From Aquimarina macrocephali JAMB N27 (GTDB lineage Bacteria > Bacteroidota > Bacteroidia > Flavobacteriales > Flavobacteriaceae), in assembly GCF_000520995.1 (NCBI RefSeq), contig NZ_JACA01000001.1, forward strand, positions 496,001 to 560,000: 64,000 nt of DNA. The letters run 5' to 3'. The translations under genes and the position numbers were made by a program. Of this stretch, positions 26,224-35,863 are shown one piece after another (within the stretch, counting starts at the first letter, position 1; each line of letters starts with the position of its first letter). The notes beneath the pieces were generated by a model. The model was not told where the DNA came from, ran no database searches, and was given only the letters and a program-made list of their open reading frames with translations.

Positions 26224-26808
26224 CTACTCATTACTTTTTTTATTATCAAAAAGCAGTTCTTCTATAACGATTGGAAAATATTTATATTCTAATTTATGGA
26301 TTGCCTGTGCTACATCATCGGCAGAATCTCCTTCAGAAATTGATGTTTTAGCCTGAAAAACTATCGCTCCCTCGTCATAATGTTCGTTTACATAATGGAT
26401 TGTAATACCACTTTCTTTTTCTTTATTTCTAATTACAGCTTCATGTACATGGTGCCCATACATTCCTTTTCCACCATATTTTGGTAATAATGCAGGATGA
26501 ACATTTATCACTTTATCAGGGAAGGTCTCGATGATTTTTTTAGGGAAAATCCATAAGAACCCAGCTAGTACAATAATGTCAGGTTTGGCATCTTTTAAGA
26601 TATTAAGCACCTCATTTGTGTCATAAAATGACTCTTTGTCAAAGTGTAACGCCTTTACTTTCAGGGCGTGAGCTCTTTTTAATACTTTGGCACGCAGGTT
26701 GTTAGAGAACACATGTGTAACCTCGGCAATTTTTCGCTCGTGGAAGTACTTAATTATATTTTCGGCATTGGTACCTGAGCCGGAAGCAAAAATTATAATA
26801 CGCTTCAT
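26224..26808 (-). CDS. purN: phosphoribosylglycinamide formyltransferase
   Basis: A 194-residue enzyme that transfers formyl from 10-formyl-THF to GAR in purine synthesis. I start it at 26808 (MKRIIIFASGSGTNAENI), the normal PurN N-terminus with the phosphate-binding SGSGTN; an upstream ATG at 26844 would add 12 unrelated residues. PDIIVLAGFLWIFPKKI, VINVHPALLPKYGGKGMYG (with the catalytic Asn-His pair) and ESGITIHYVNEHYDEGAIVFQ complete the signature. It diverges from acpP-fabF and shares the promoter region with it. Confidence 0.93.
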   Translation of the reverse strand: MKRIIIFASGSGTNAENIIKYFHERKIAEVTHVFSNNLRAKVLKRAHALKVKALHFDKESFYDTNEVLNILKDAKPDIIVLAGFLWIFPKKIIETFPDKVINVHPALLPKYGGKGMYGHHVHEAVIRNKEKESGITIHYVNEHYDEGAIVFQAKTSISEGDSADDVAQAIHKLEYKYFPIVIEELLFDNKKSNE

Positions 26809-26954
26809 AGATAGTATGATAAAGTTGTTAATTAGAGAGCACAAAAAAAATAATTATTATTCAATTTTAGGCAGCAAAAAGGCAATACTTCGCTATATTT
26901 GATAAAATACAAATACATTTTTATGGGATTGTGGGGTTTTAAAATAAAGTTTTT

Positions 26955-26962
26955 TATTTTTG
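26955..26962 (+). promoter_or_regulatory. -7 box of the acpP-fabF-rnc operon
   Basis: TATTTTTG matches TAnnTTTG and lies 31 nt before the acpP ATG; a TTG lies 23 nt further upstream, slightly long. A second perfect box, TATATTTG, is at 26894-26901 and could give a longer leader. Confidence 0.5.
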
Positions 26963-26993
26963 CCACCTAATTAAAAAATTAAAATTAAACATT

Positions 26994-27227
26994 ATGTCAG
27001 ACATTGCATCAAGAGTAAAAGCGATAATCGTTGACAAATTAGGAGTAGACGAAAACGAAGTTGTAAATGAAGCTAGTTTCACAAACGATTTAGGCGCTGA
27101 TTCATTAGACACTGTAGAATTGATTATGGAATTCGAAAAAGAGTTCGATATTCAGATTCCAGACGATCAAGCTGAAAACATCGCAACAGTAGGTCAAGCA
27201 ATATCTTATATTGAAGACGCAAAGTAA
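26994..27227 (+). CDS. acpP: acyl carrier protein
   Basis: A 77-residue acidic four-helix protein that carries fatty-acyl chains. The phosphopantetheine site is [18 protein letters not shown] with Ser at about residue 37. Length and sequence are standard for bacterial ACP. fabF follows 17 nt later on the same strand, the usual pair, and the two feed the fatty-acid elongation cycle. Confidence 0.97.
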   Translation: MSDIASRVKAIIVDKLGVDENEVVNEASFTNDLGADSLDTVELIMEFEKEFDIQIPDDQAENIATVGQAISYIEDAK

Positions 27228-27244
27228 TAACTTCACGACAAAAT

Positions 27245-28498
27245 ATGAATCTTAAGCGAGTTGTAGTCACAGGACTAGGTGCATTAACACCTATAGGTAA
27301 CAATATTGATGAATATTGGGATGGATTAGTAAATGGAAAAAGCGGTTGTGCTCCCATTACTTATTTCGATACCGAAAATTTCAAGACTAAATTTGCTTGC
27401 GAAGTCAAAAATTATTCTCCCACAGACTATTTTGATAGAAAAGAAGCACGAAAACTTGATAAATTTGCGCAGTATGCTATTGTATCTTCTGAAGAAGCTA
27501 TAAAAGATGCCGCTATTGACCTAGAAAAGGTTGATAAATTTAGAGTTGGTGTGATCTGGGGTGCAGGAATTGGCGGAATAGAAACTTTTCAGGAAGAAGT
27601 AATTGGCTATGCCAATGGAAATGGAACACCTCGTTTCAATCCTTTCTTTATCCCGAAAATGATCGCCGATATTGCTCCTGGTCATATTTCTATCCGAAAT
27701 GGTTTTATGGGACCTAACTATACCACAGTTTCTGCTTGTGCTTCTTCTGCAAATGCAATGATCGATGCGCTAAACTATATTCGTTTGGGCCATTGTGACA
27801 TTATCATTACAGGAGGAAGTGAAGCTGCTGTTACTATAGCTGGTATGGGAGGATTTAATGCGATGCACGCTTTGTCTACAAGAAATGAAAGCCCGGAAAC
27901 TGCCTCCAGACCATTTGACGCAACCAGAGATGGTTTCGTTCTTGGAGAAGGTAGTGGAGCTCTTATTCTTGAAGAATATGAACATGCAAAAGCACGAGGT
28001 GCTAAAATCTATGCCGAAGTCGTTGGTGGTGGAATGTCTAGTGATGCATATCACATGACAGCTCCGCATCCAGATGGAATAGGTGTAGAACGCGTGATGC
28101 TTAATTGTTTAAAAGATGCAGGTATATCACCAGAACAGGTAGACGCTATAAACACTCATGGAACATCCACTCCATTAGGAGATGTTGCAGAATTGAAAGC
28201 TATTACCAAGGTTTTTGGAGATCATGCACCTAACATCAATATCAATTCAACGAAATCTATGACAGGACACTTACTTGGTGCAGCTGGAGCTATAGAAGCT
28301 ATTTCTTCTATTTTGGCTATGCAAAAAAGTATAGTACCTCCTACTATCAATCACACTACTGTGGATGAAAACATAGATTCTTCATTGAATTTGACATTAA
28401 ACAAAGCTCAAAAACGTGAAATCACATACGCAATGAGTAATACTTTTGGTTTCGGAGGTCATAATGCTTGTGTGTTATTTAAAAAACTGAACGAATAA
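27245..28498 (+). CDS. fabF: beta-ketoacyl-ACP synthase II
   Basis: A 417-residue condensing enzyme of fatty-acid elongation. The active-site Cys lies in TVSACASSANAM (about 165), the two His in NTHGTSTPLGD (about 303) and STKSMTGHLLGAAGAIE (about 338), and the C-terminal NTFGFGGHNA loop is present. Its stop TAA is followed directly by the ATG of rnc, so translation is probably coupled. Confidence 0.97.
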   Translation: MNLKRVVVTGLGALTPIGNNIDEYWDGLVNGKSGCAPITYFDTENFKTKFACEVKNYSPTDYFDRKEARKLDKFAQYAIVSSEEAIKDAAIDLEKVDKFRVGVIWGAGIGGIETFQEEVIGYANGNGTPRFNPFFIPKMIADIAPGHISIRNGFMGPNYTTVSACASSANAMIDALNYIRLGHCDIIITGGSEAAVTIAGMGGFNAMHALSTRNESPETASRPFDATRDGFVLGEGSGALILEEYEHAKARGAKIYAEVVGGGMSSDAYHMTAPHPDGIGVERVMLNCLKDAGISPEQVDAINTHGTSTPLGDVAELKAITKVFGDHAPNININSTKSMTGHLLGAAGAIEAISSILAMQKSIVPPTINHTTVDENIDSSLNLTLNKAQKREITYAMSNTFGFGGHNACVLFKKLNE

Positions 28499-29233
28499 AT
28501 GAATGTTATTCGAAACATACTAAATTCCCGCTCTGAAAAGAACGGGAATTTTTTTTCCAAAATTCAAAAAATACTAAATTTTAAGCCCAAAAACATTAAG
28601 CCTTATGAAAAAGCATTTACGCACAGGTCTTTAAATTTAAAAGACAATAAAGGAAATGCTGTTAATTTTGAAAGGCTAGAGTTTCTAGGTGATGCTATGT
28701 TAAGTAGTGTTATTGCGGCGCACTTATTTAAAGAAGTACCAGAAGGCAATGAAGGGTATTTGACCAAAATGAGAGCCAAAGTAGTAAGCAGAAAACACCT
28801 TAATGAACTAGGTAAAGATCTTAAACTAATTGAATTGGTACGTACCAATATTCCTAAATCTCAATTTGGAATAAATATACATGGAAATCTTTTTGAAGCA
28901 CTAATAGGTGCCATTTACCTGGATCGTGGCTTTGTATATTGTGAACGATTTATTAAAGAAGCTGTAATCGATCCATATGTTGATATCGAAAGCCTCGAAG
29001 GACAAATCATTAGTTATAAAAGCTTATTGATAGAATGGTGTCAAAAAGAGAAAAAAGTATTTAGCTACGAAGTATATGAAGATACCGGTAAGGATGAAAT
29101 GAAACATTTTGCCGTAAAATTATGGATAGATGACAAAGTAGTCGCAAAAGCGAGAGCTACTTCAAAAAAGAAAGCAGAAGAAAAAGCTTCAAAAAGAGCT
29201 TATTTTGCATTTCAATCTAAAATAAACATCTAA
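28499..29233 (+). CDS. rnc: ribonuclease III
   Basis: A 244-residue double-strand RNA endonuclease. The catalytic signature is NFERLEFLGDAMLSSV (about 55-70), with Glu and Asp metal ligands; GNLFEALIGAIYLDRG near 130 holds the second acidic pair. A dsRNA-binding domain fills the C-terminus (SYKSLLIEWCQKEKK...AKARATSKKKAEEKASKRAYFAF). It lies directly after fabF with no gap. It processes rRNA and structured mRNAs. Confidence 0.95.
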   Translation: MNVIRNILNSRSEKNGNFFSKIQKILNFKPKNIKPYEKAFTHRSLNLKDNKGNAVNFERLEFLGDAMLSSVIAAHLFKEVPEGNEGYLTKMRAKVVSRKHLNELGKDLKLIELVRTNIPKSQFGINIHGNLFEALIGAIYLDRGFVYCERFIKEAVIDPYVDIESLEGQIISYKSLLIEWCQKEKKVFSYEVYEDTGKDEMKHFAVKLWIDDKVVAKARATSKKKAEEKASKRAYFAFQSKINI

Positions 29234-29413
29234 ATAGCATTAGAATTTTTCTTATCAAATTAGGCAAAATATACACATCTTAGAAAAACTATTTTTTTTA
29301 TAGTTAAAAGATACTAACTCAATCGTTTTCGTAAAATAACTTTATCTCTAATTAAACTTGTTAGGTTAATTTATTTGTATATTTCGCGTTAAATCGGAAA
29401 CAAAAAAATCAAA

Positions 29414-29905
29414 GTGGCTGTTCAACGGTTAGTATTAGATGCCTTTGCCGATGATGATTATGAACTCATTGCCATTCATTGTTCATTAGCTTCATATCGG
29501 TTGGCTTTTTTATTGAATAAAAACCTGAATTTAAAGCTCTATAGAAAAAAAGAAGATATTAATTTTGAGTATAATGATCTCACTGCAAATTTTCCTTTGT
29601 ACCAGTATGATGATCATTTTCAATATAGCACATATAGTCTTATAGGAAATAAATTTCAATCCCAAATAAAATCAGAAAATAAGATTTCTGAAGGGCTATT
29701 TACAACTATAGAGAATACATATACCACAAAATATTTAATTCCAGAATTAAAAAATGTAGATTATTTTCTAAAAATTGAAACTGAAGCATCAAATTTTTCA
29801 AGTAAATCTTTACTTATAGACATGCTTACCATTTCACAAATTATAACAGCATATCCTTTAGAATATGCTACACTTAAATCAAAGAACAACCTAATATTCG
29901 AATAA
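29414..29905 (+). CDS. IPExxxVDY-family protein
   Basis: A 163-residue protein of a Bacteroidota-specific family of unknown function, recognised by IPELKNVDYFLKI near residue 111 (the family's naming motif) and IAIHCSLASYRLAFLLNKNL near the start. The GTG at 29414 gives the family's normal N-terminus. Its stop overlaps the start of pyk by one base (TAATG), so the two are translationally coupled, and the place between rnc and pyk is conserved in the phylum. Confidence 0.85.
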   Translation: MAVQRLVLDAFADDDYELIAIHCSLASYRLAFLLNKNLNLKLYRKKEDINFEYNDLTANFPLYQYDDHFQYSTYSLIGNKFQSQIKSENKISEGLFTTIENTYTTKYLIPELKNVDYFLKIETEASNFSSKSLLIDMLTISQIITAYPLEYATLKSKNNLIFE

Positions 29906-31332
29906 TGCCAAAACGTAAAAGAACTAAAATAGTCGCTACTCTTGGACCCGCGACCAGTAGTGAAGAGATATTAAAAAAAATGTTGGAAGCAGGTGTAAAT
30001 GTTTTCAGAATAAATTTCTCTCATGCTGATTATAGTGATGTGAAAGAGCGCATAAAGATTATACGAAAACTAAGTAAAGAACATGGCTACAATGCATCTA
30101 TACTTGGAGACTTACAAGGCCCTAAATTGCGTGTAGGTGTTATGAAAAGAGATATTATTGCTAATGATGGTGATATAATCAGTTTTGTAACCGGTAAACC
30201 TTTTGAAGGCACCTCTAAAGAGGTCTATATGAATTATGAAAGTTTCCCAAAAGATGTAAAAGCAGGCGAAAGAATATTATTAGACGATGGTAAATTAATT
30301 TTTGAAGTTATCTCTTCTAACAAAAAAGATACGGTTAAGACCAAAGTAATACAAGGAGGTCCTCTAAAATCTAAAAAAGGAGTGAACCTTCCTAATACTA
30401 GCATTTCTTTACCGGCACTAACGGAAAAAGATATAAAAGATGCAATTTTTGCATGCGAACAAGGAGTTGACTGGATGGCATTATCTTTTGTGCGACATGC
30501 CCAGGATTTAATAGAATTACAAGATCTCATAAAGGAACATAGTGAGCATAAAATTCCAATTATTGCTAAAATAGAGAAGCCCGAAGGAGTAGAAAATATT
30601 GATAAGATTGTAGCTTATTGCGATGGATTGATGGTGGCAAGAGGAGATCTTGGAGTAGAAATTCCTGCTCAGGAAGTACCGTTAATTCAGAAAAATTTAG
30701 TGCTCAAAGCTAAAACTGCAAGAATACCTGTCATTATTGCTACACAGATGATGGAAACAATGATCGATAGCCTTACGCCAACACGTGCCGAGGTAAATGA
30801 TGTAGCCAATTCTGTAATGGATGGAGCTGATGCCGTTATGCTATCAGGAGAAACTTCTGTAGGGAAATATCCTGTACAGGTGATTGAAACTATGTCTAAT
30901 ATCATTAAAAGTGTAGAAAATTCTGATTTAATAACGGTTCCTCAAAACCCTCCTCACATCAGAACAAATAGATTTATTACAAAATCTATTTGTTACCACG
31001 CTGCAACAATGGCTAATGAAATTGAGGCAAAAGCAATCTGTACTCTTACTAATAGTGGCTATACAGCATTTCAAATCTCTGCTTGGAGACCAGATGCTCA
31101 TATTTTGGTCTTTACCAGTAATCATAGAATCTTATCTCAATTTAGTCTTTTATGGGGAGTTAAGGCTTTTTTCTATGATAGATTTGTAAGTACCGACGAA
31201 ACTGTAGAAGATATTAATAAAATTGCACTGGAACGTGGGTTTGTAGAGCAGGGAGATATGTTGATTAATCTCGCAGCAATGCCTATCACCGCAAAAGGAA
31301 TGGTAAATACGCTTAGGGTTTCGCAAATCTAA
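29905..31332 (+). CDS. pyk: pyruvate kinase
   Basis: A 475-residue glycolytic enzyme that transfers phosphate from PEP to ADP. KRTKIVATLGPATSSEEIL is the N-terminus. IIAKIEKPEGVENID carries the catalytic Lys. The ADP/metal signature is MVARGDLGVEIPAQEVPLIQK (about 233), followed by TQMMETMIDSLTPTRAEVNDVANSVMDGADAVMLSGETSVGKYP. A normal C-terminal allosteric domain is present. It overlaps the preceding gene by one base and is closed by a hairpin terminator. Confidence 0.96.
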   Translation: MPKRKRTKIVATLGPATSSEEILKKMLEAGVNVFRINFSHADYSDVKERIKIIRKLSKEHGYNASILGDLQGPKLRVGVMKRDIIANDGDIISFVTGKPFEGTSKEVYMNYESFPKDVKAGERILLDDGKLIFEVISSNKKDTVKTKVIQGGPLKSKKGVNLPNTSISLPALTEKDIKDAIFACEQGVDWMALSFVRHAQDLIELQDLIKEHSEHKIPIIAKIEKPEGVENIDKIVAYCDGLMVARGDLGVEIPAQEVPLIQKNLVLKAKTARIPVIIATQMMETMIDSLTPTRAEVNDVANSVMDGADAVMLSGETSVGKYPVQVIETMSNIIKSVENSDLITVPQNPPHIRTNRFITKSICYHAATMANEIEAKAICTLTNSGYTAFQISAWRPDAHILVFTSNHRILSQFSLLWGVKAFFYDRFVSTDETVEDINKIALERGFVEQGDMLINLAAMPITAKGMVNTLRVSQI

Positions 31333-31356
31333 GAAATTCCTTTAATAGAATATTTT

Positions 31357-31391
31357 AAAAAAAAGCTTCTCTATACGTGAAGCTTTTTTTA
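31357..31391. terminator. bidirectional terminator between pyk and response regulator
   Basis: AAAAAAAAGCTTC and GAAGCTTTTTTT pair around TCTATACGT, between convergent genes. The stop codon of the response regulator (31389-31391) overlaps its edge. Confidence 0.85.
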
Positions 31392-31802
31392 TAAAGTTTG
31401 TTTTAAAAAGATAGTCTCTAAGTCTTCTATTGTAACTGGTTTTATAAGATAATCTTTTACTGTATTAATGCTTTTTGCCCTTTCTATATCCACTGGATTA
31501 ATTGAGGAACTTACAATGTATAGTGTAATTGTTTTTCCGAGTTTGTTTTTGATTTTAGTGAAGTTGTCCAAAAACTCCCATCCGTCCATTACTGGCATAT
31601 TTAAATCAAGAAATATTATTTCGGGAATTGTTCTTTTATTTAAATTAGTCAAAATAGCCTCAAAATAATTAAGAGCATCCTTACCATTTTGAAATACCAT
31701 TAAGTTTTTACAAAGGTTTTTTGCTTCTACAATCCTTTTTACAAGATTTACATACATATTGTCGTCATCAATAATACAAGCTAATCCTATTTTATGACTC
31801 AT
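31389..31802 (-). CDS. single-domain response regulator
   Basis: A 137-residue receiver domain with no output domain. The acidic pocket is IIDDDN (about 11-16), the phospho-acceptor Asp is in EIIFLDLNMPVMDGWEFLDN (about 67), YIVSSSI has the switch Ser, and KDYLIKP the conserved Lys. It is expressed after the PAS histidine kinase with a 21-nt gap and is presumably its phosphorylation partner. Output must be by protein contact. Confidence 0.9.
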   Translation of the reverse strand: MSHKIGLACIIDDDNMYVNLVKRIVEAKNLCKNLMVFQNGKDALNYFEAILTNLNKRTIPEIIFLDLNMPVMDGWEFLDNFTKIKNKLGKTITLYIVSSSINPVDIERAKSINTVKDYLIKPVTIEDLETIFLKQTL

Positions 31803-31823
31803 GATCTGTGGGGTTATTTATTT

Positions 31824-33275
31824 TTAAAATTCAATTATAAAAGTTGTTCCTTTATCTACTTCGCTCTCTACAGTAATTTTTCCATCTAATGATTCTACCT
31901 GATTTTTTGTTAAAAACAACCCGATTCCTACCGCATCCTTATTGTAATGAAATGTTTTATACATACCAAATATTTTATCCTTGAACAGTTTCATATCAAT
32001 TCCGCGACCATTATCTGTGACTTTTAAGCACTCTTTACTACCTATAGAATAGCTTTTGATTTCTACTACCGGGTCTCTGTCCTTATGTTTATATTTTATA
32101 GCATTTGTTATTAAGTTTAATAGGATACTCTCTAAATACGCAGAAATATAATTAATCGTATTTAATTCACTAAAATCTGTCTTGATTTTAGTCTTACTCA
32201 TAGAAATCATTTGTCCTATTCCACTTTTAACCAAATTAAAAGCATCCTGAAATTTGACGGGTTTTTTTTCCTGATCCTTATTTGTATGTATCGCTACAAT
32301 CTCATTAAGGTGTTCAATAGTTGTATTTAGACTATATGATATCTGTTTAATTTCTTTGATCAATCCAATCTTTTCCTCGGGGTTATCTATATCTTCAATC
32401 AATTGTACTAATAAAGACAGGTTACTGGTATGCGACCTAAGATTGTGAGATACGATATGAGCAAAATTGAAAAGTCTAGAATTCTGAGATGCGATAATAT
32501 CCATTGACTTTTGCAGACTTAATTCTTTCCTTTTGATTTCATCTATGTCCTGAAAAACACCTCTAATCCCAACTATTTCTTTATTTTCATTATATACCGG
32601 TTTTCCTATAGCTCGCACCCAAAACACTCTATTGTTAGCGGTTACCATCTTTATTTCGGTATTAAAAGGTGTACCCACCATCGCACAATTAAAAAACAAA
32701 TCTGCTGCTTGTTGCCTCGAATCCTCTGCGTAGTAGTTGGCAGAATCCTTAAGAGAAGGAATATAGTCATCGGCATATTCTAAAATTCTTCTGGTTTCAA
32801 AATCCCAGAAACTTTTCCTTTCCTCAAAATCTACATACCAACTCCCCGTAGCTGTCATTTGGGCAGTTTCTTTATAGTAGAAATTATCTTTTGTAATATC
32901 CTGCTCAGGTTCTAGTTTGATTTCAATAAAAAAGATAAGGTTAATCTTAGATTTTATATTTACTGGTAACTCATCATTAGTTGCACATCTATATAGCTTA
33001 TAATTTCCTTTTTTATCGAGAATTTTTATATGCTGCTTAAAATTTACAGCATTACGTCGATAGCTAAAAAAATTATCTCTAAATAACTCAATATCCTCCT
33101 GATGTATCAAGTGTTCTAAAAAATAATCTATTTTTGACTCAAATTCATCTTTTGTATATCCTAAACTATCATAAAACTTTTCTGACCAAACTTCTCTTTC
33201 TGGATCATCATACAGCTCCCAATATCCAGCATTGAAATCTTGAATTACATTATTAAAAAGTTCATTTTGAAGCAT
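31824..33275 (-). CDS. PAS-domain sensor histidine kinase
   Basis: A 483-residue soluble kinase with no membrane segment. Two PAS/PAC units precede the kinase (GYWELYDDPEREVWSEKFYDSLGYT at the start; TATGSWYVDFEERKSFWDFETRRILEY with PAC wording ...VGIRGVFQDIDEIKRKEL, about 140-250). The phospho-acceptor His is in FAHIVSHNLRSHTSN near residue 275. The ATPase has LITNAIKYKH (N box), VTDNGRGIDM (G1) and GIGLFLTKNQVESLDGKI (G2). It pairs with the receiver downstream. Confidence 0.9.
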   Translation of the reverse strand: MLQNELFNNVIQDFNAGYWELYDDPEREVWSEKFYDSLGYTKDEFESKIDYFLEHLIHQEDIELFRDNFFSYRRNAVNFKQHIKILDKKGNYKLYRCATNDELPVNIKSKINLIFFIEIKLEPEQDITKDNFYYKETAQMTATGSWYVDFEERKSFWDFETRRILEYADDYIPSLKDSANYYAEDSRQQAADLFFNCAMVGTPFNTEIKMVTANNRVFWVRAIGKPVYNENKEIVGIRGVFQDIDEIKRKELSLQKSMDIIASQNSRLFNFAHIVSHNLRSHTSNLSLLVQLIEDIDNPEEKIGLIKEIKQISYSLNTTIEHLNEIVAIHTNKDQEKKPVKFQDAFNLVKSGIGQMISMSKTKIKTDFSELNTINYISAYLESILLNLITNAIKYKHKDRDPVVEIKSYSIGSKECLKVTDNGRGIDMKLFKDKIFGMYKTFHYNKDAVGIGLFLTKNQVESLDGKITVESEVDKGTTFIIEF

Positions 33276-33309
33276 TCGGTACTATTTATCATAACAAGAT
33301 AAGGATTTC

Positions 33310-33705
33310 TTACGTATCCTCTTCGATTCTATTAAGCCTAATAGCAAGTGCTTTGGTAGAGATTTGAACTTCTATAAATGATAAAAAAAGTGAAATCATA
33401 AGTAAAAAAAGACTAATACCAAATACTATATTGGCCCAAGATATCTTTTCTACATACAATAAAAACATGGTAATTACACTGGTGAGAAAGCTAGCAATAG
33501 CTATGGCTTGCATATTTCTAATCAACCATAATCGTTTTCTTAAATTTTTGATCTGTAATACGATGTTTTTTGATCGTGAAGTCAAATATTCCTTATGTAA
33601 TTGCCGTATCAATGCTGCAATAGCCAAATATCTCGCATTATAGGCTAACATAGTTAGTGATATTGCAGGAAATAACAAGGCTGGAATACTCATAGTAAGT
33701 GTCAT
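33310..33705 (-). CDS. DUF2721 membrane protein
   Basis: A 131-residue protein with three hydrophobic segments (about 3-25, 65-85, 92-113) and a basic loop RSKNIVLQIKNLRKRLWLIRN between the first two. Pattern and size match DUF2721 proteins, which have no known function. It precedes the histidine kinase by 34 nt and may be co-transcribed. Confidence 0.8.
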   Translation of the reverse strand: MTLTMSIPALLFPAISLTMLAYNARYLAIAALIRQLHKEYLTSRSKNIVLQIKNLRKRLWLIRNMQAIAIASFLTSVITMFLLYVEKISWANIVFGISLFLLMISLFLSFIEVQISTKALAIRLNRIEEDT

Positions 33706-33812
33706 AAAAAAGAATTTAGGACTACTAATTTAGACTAAAAAAATAGAGCACAAATGATAAATCATATCTCAGCATTATTTATATCATTCAAATTTTCAGA
33801 ATTTATTCATAT

Positions 33813-33844
33813 AAAAAAGTGAGCAATACAAGGGCATTGCTCAC
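33813..33844 (-). terminator. terminator of the first collagen-like lipoprotein gene
   Basis: Leftward, GTGAGCAAT and ATTGCTCAC pair around a short loop and are followed by TTTTTT. It lies 36 nt after the stop codon at 33880. Confidence 0.85.
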
Positions 33845-33879
33845 TATACATAATTCAAATTAATGATTGGTTATAAAGA

Positions 33880-34512
33880 TTATTCTGGGATATTAAATAA
33901 AGTTATGATTTCATCATAGGACATAGATGAATAGTCTTTTGCAGATTTTGTAGCGGAAGAAGTAGGGTTTGTTGCAACTCCTCCAGGTATAATTACATAT
34001 CTAAAATCATCAAAAAACCCAAACGCTTTTAAAAGTCCATCGGTTGTTCTGGCCTCAACCCGCAAAGATTCGAAACCAAATCCTTCGCCCAATACCATAT
34101 TATAAAATTCTTCATTATCTATATTAAAATAAGGAAGTTTATATACATTAAAAAACAAGGCATTGGCTGGATTACGACCATACACCAAAATGGCATCAGT
34201 ATCTTTATCGAATGCAGTTAGACTACTTAATAATAACATACTTTTATCAGTAGCTCCTCCTCCTGGAAAATCAGCAGGAATCCAATCAGAATAAATGACA
34301 TTGGCTGTTCCTGGCTGCCCATCTTCACCATTTTGGCCATCGGTGCCATCTCCACCATCATTACCGTCTGTTCCATTAGTACCATCAACTCCGTTAATTC
34401 CATCCTGACCCGCAGGTCCAATTGCTCCATCTTCCCCATCAGAACATGAAAAGACCAATAGCGATACCATCACTATCATCATTCCCTTTACTAAATTTGT
34501 TATTGCTTTCAT
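33880..34512 (-). CDS. collagen-like-repeat lipoprotein (copy 1)
   Basis: A 210-residue exported lipoprotein. The signal ends in LLVFSCSDGEDG (Cys about residue 23). A short collagen-like Gly-x-y run follows (about 28-70: GAIGPAGQDGINGVDG..., 14 or so triplets), then a globular region that begins GTANVIYSDWI and ends RYVIIPGG...MSYDEIITLFNIPE. The same head, YSDWI joint and tail occur in the paralogue at 42538-43167. A collagen-like stalk holding a small domain off the surface is a reasonable model. Its promoter carries the shared dyad (34540-34603). Confidence 0.85.
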   Translation of the reverse strand: MKAITNLVKGMMIVMVSLLVFSCSDGEDGAIGPAGQDGINGVDGTNGTDGNDGGDGTDGQNGEDGQPGTANVIYSDWIPADFPGGGATDKSMLLLSSLTAFDKDTDAILVYGRNPANALFFNVYKLPYFNIDNEEFYNMVLGEGFGFESLRVEARTTDGLLKAFGFFDDFRYVIIPGGVATNPTSSATKSAKDYSSMSYDEIITLFNIPE

Positions 34513-34539
34513 TTTTATAATTTTTAAAAGTTAATGGCA

Positions 34540-34603
34540 CAAACCTAGTATGGGTAAGAATATGTACTATCCGAAAAGTTTGAAATTCAAAGAATTCGGA
34601 CAT
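34540..34603 (-). promoter_or_regulatory. regulon site 1: 33-bp dyad plus -7 box
   Basis: Minus strand: GTCC-GAATTC-TTTGAATTTCAAA-CTTTTC-GGAT (35-nt block 34603-34569), 21 nt, then TAGGTTTG (34547-34540), 28 nt before the ATG of the collagen-like lipoprotein. The dyad covers the -33 region and there is no good TTTG there, as expected for an activator-dependent promoter. Confidence 0.8.
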
Positions 34604-34741
34604 TTTTTAAGGGGTTTGACTGTGTTTTTACTCTAAAAACACTTAGAGTACTTTAAATACTATACTTTTTCTATATAATTTAGATATTTATGTTGATGTA
34701 TGATGTATGATAATTGATGTAGTAAAAACTCTTTAGGTTCT

Positions 34742-35362
34742 TCAATCTTTACCTCTCATTTCTCTACATTCAATAACCTGTTTTACCTCTGCCTCTAAAC
34801 CATAGTTTTTCCATAAAGTCACATCCTTTTTTAGCTCTAATGCATTTTGACCAGACTGAATATATCTTTTAACGGATAGTAAAATAGGATCATTACTATC
34901 TTCTATTTTTAACATCGACTTTCCTCCCGGAATGCTATAATTATCTTCATACTCATAACAGAATACCAATACCTGATCATCTTTTTTTACATCTTGCTTA
35001 TAGAAGTAATCTGAAACAAAGAATTTCTGTTTACTATACGTATTCTTCTTAAGACCTCTTGAAGTTAATACTTTATCAATTTTTATAATTCCTTTTTGAG
35101 AAGTATACGCTCTATCATCATCCTCGACTGGTTTATCAATATGTTGAATAGTGCCTAAAAAAACGAATGCATATCTATCACCACAATTACCAATAAAAGG
35201 TCCTGATTGTGGCCACCAGTATGTATATCCAACCTTAAGCGTATCGGATACTTTAGGTGTCGATTGATCCTTTTTTATATCTATTTCTTTTTTCTGTGCA
35301 TAACTTGTACTACAAAAAAGAAAACCAAAAACTACTATCACTTTTGTCACTATATGGTACAT
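34742..35362 (-). CDS. secreted protein of unknown function
   Basis: A 206-residue protein with a signal peptide (VIVVFGFLFCSTSYAQ, cleaved about residue 22). The mature part has TYWWPQSGPFIGNCGDRYAFVFLGTI and a KKDDQVLVFCYEYEDNYSIPGGKSM segment; I recognise no family. It is the last of five closely spaced leftward genes (38814 to 34742), most with 5-60 nt gaps, and is likely co-transcribed. Confidence 0.7.
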   Translation of the reverse strand: MYHIVTKVIVVFGFLFCSTSYAQKKEIDIKKDQSTPKVSDTLKVGYTYWWPQSGPFIGNCGDRYAFVFLGTIQHIDKPVEDDDRAYTSQKGIIKIDKVLTSRGLKKNTYSKQKFFVSDYFYKQDVKKDDQVLVFCYEYEDNYSIPGGKSMLKIEDSNDPILLSVKRYIQSGQNALELKKDVTLWKNYGLEAEVKQVIECREMRGKD

Positions 35363-35387
35363 TTTTATTCTTAAATTTAATTCGTTT

Positions 35388-35858
35388 TTACTCTCCTAGA
35401 ATACGTTTAAATACTATTCCCTCTTTTTGATATATTATGATAAACGTATTACTTTCTTCTCTTTTATAGACTTCTGGTGTTGATTTTATTTCCCAGTTTT
35501 GCTTTCTATGGATAACTAAACTATTAGTCCAATCAGAAGTATATTCTTTAGCGTCAATTTTAGTAAAATCTGCGATCCAGTGCTTAACTTCTAACTGTTC
35601 TACTTTTATTGCAAACTGATAATCCCAAGATGATGGTCCAGGAATGCTTGTTATTCTAGAGTTAGTAAACCCATTTACATTAAACAATAAAAATTCGGCA
35701 TCATAAAACTCTGATTTGCTTACTATTTCTCTTTTCAGCATTGCTATTCTATCTTCTGCGCTTTCTGTTTCTATACTTGTAAGCGTATTGTTTTTATGTG
35801 AATTCACACAAGAAACAAGAACAAAGCATAAAACTATAATCTTATATACTGATCTCAT
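35388..35858 (-). CDS. lipoprotein of unknown function
   Basis: I start it at the ATG at 35858 (MRSVYKIIVLCFVLVSCVNS, a lipoprotein signal); a frame open to 35903 would add 15 residues ahead of it. The mature protein of about 140 residues has no recognised domain. It follows the neighbouring lipoprotein gene after only 5 nt, so they are surely one operon. Confidence 0.7.
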   Translation of the reverse strand: MRSVYKIIVLCFVLVSCVNSHKNNTLTSIETESAEDRIAMLKREIVSKSEFYDAEFLLFNVNGFTNSRITSIPGPSSWDYQFAIKVEQLEVKHWIADFTKIDAKEYTSDWTNSLVIHRKQNWEIKSTPEVYKREESNTFIIIYQKEGIVFKRILGE

Positions 35859-35863
35859 ACATG

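Noticed and set aside
34630-34649. ACTCTAA/TTAGAGT hairpin after the 34742 gene as terminator
   Set aside because: Short AT-rich stem without a T tract on the transcribed side; termination there is not supported.
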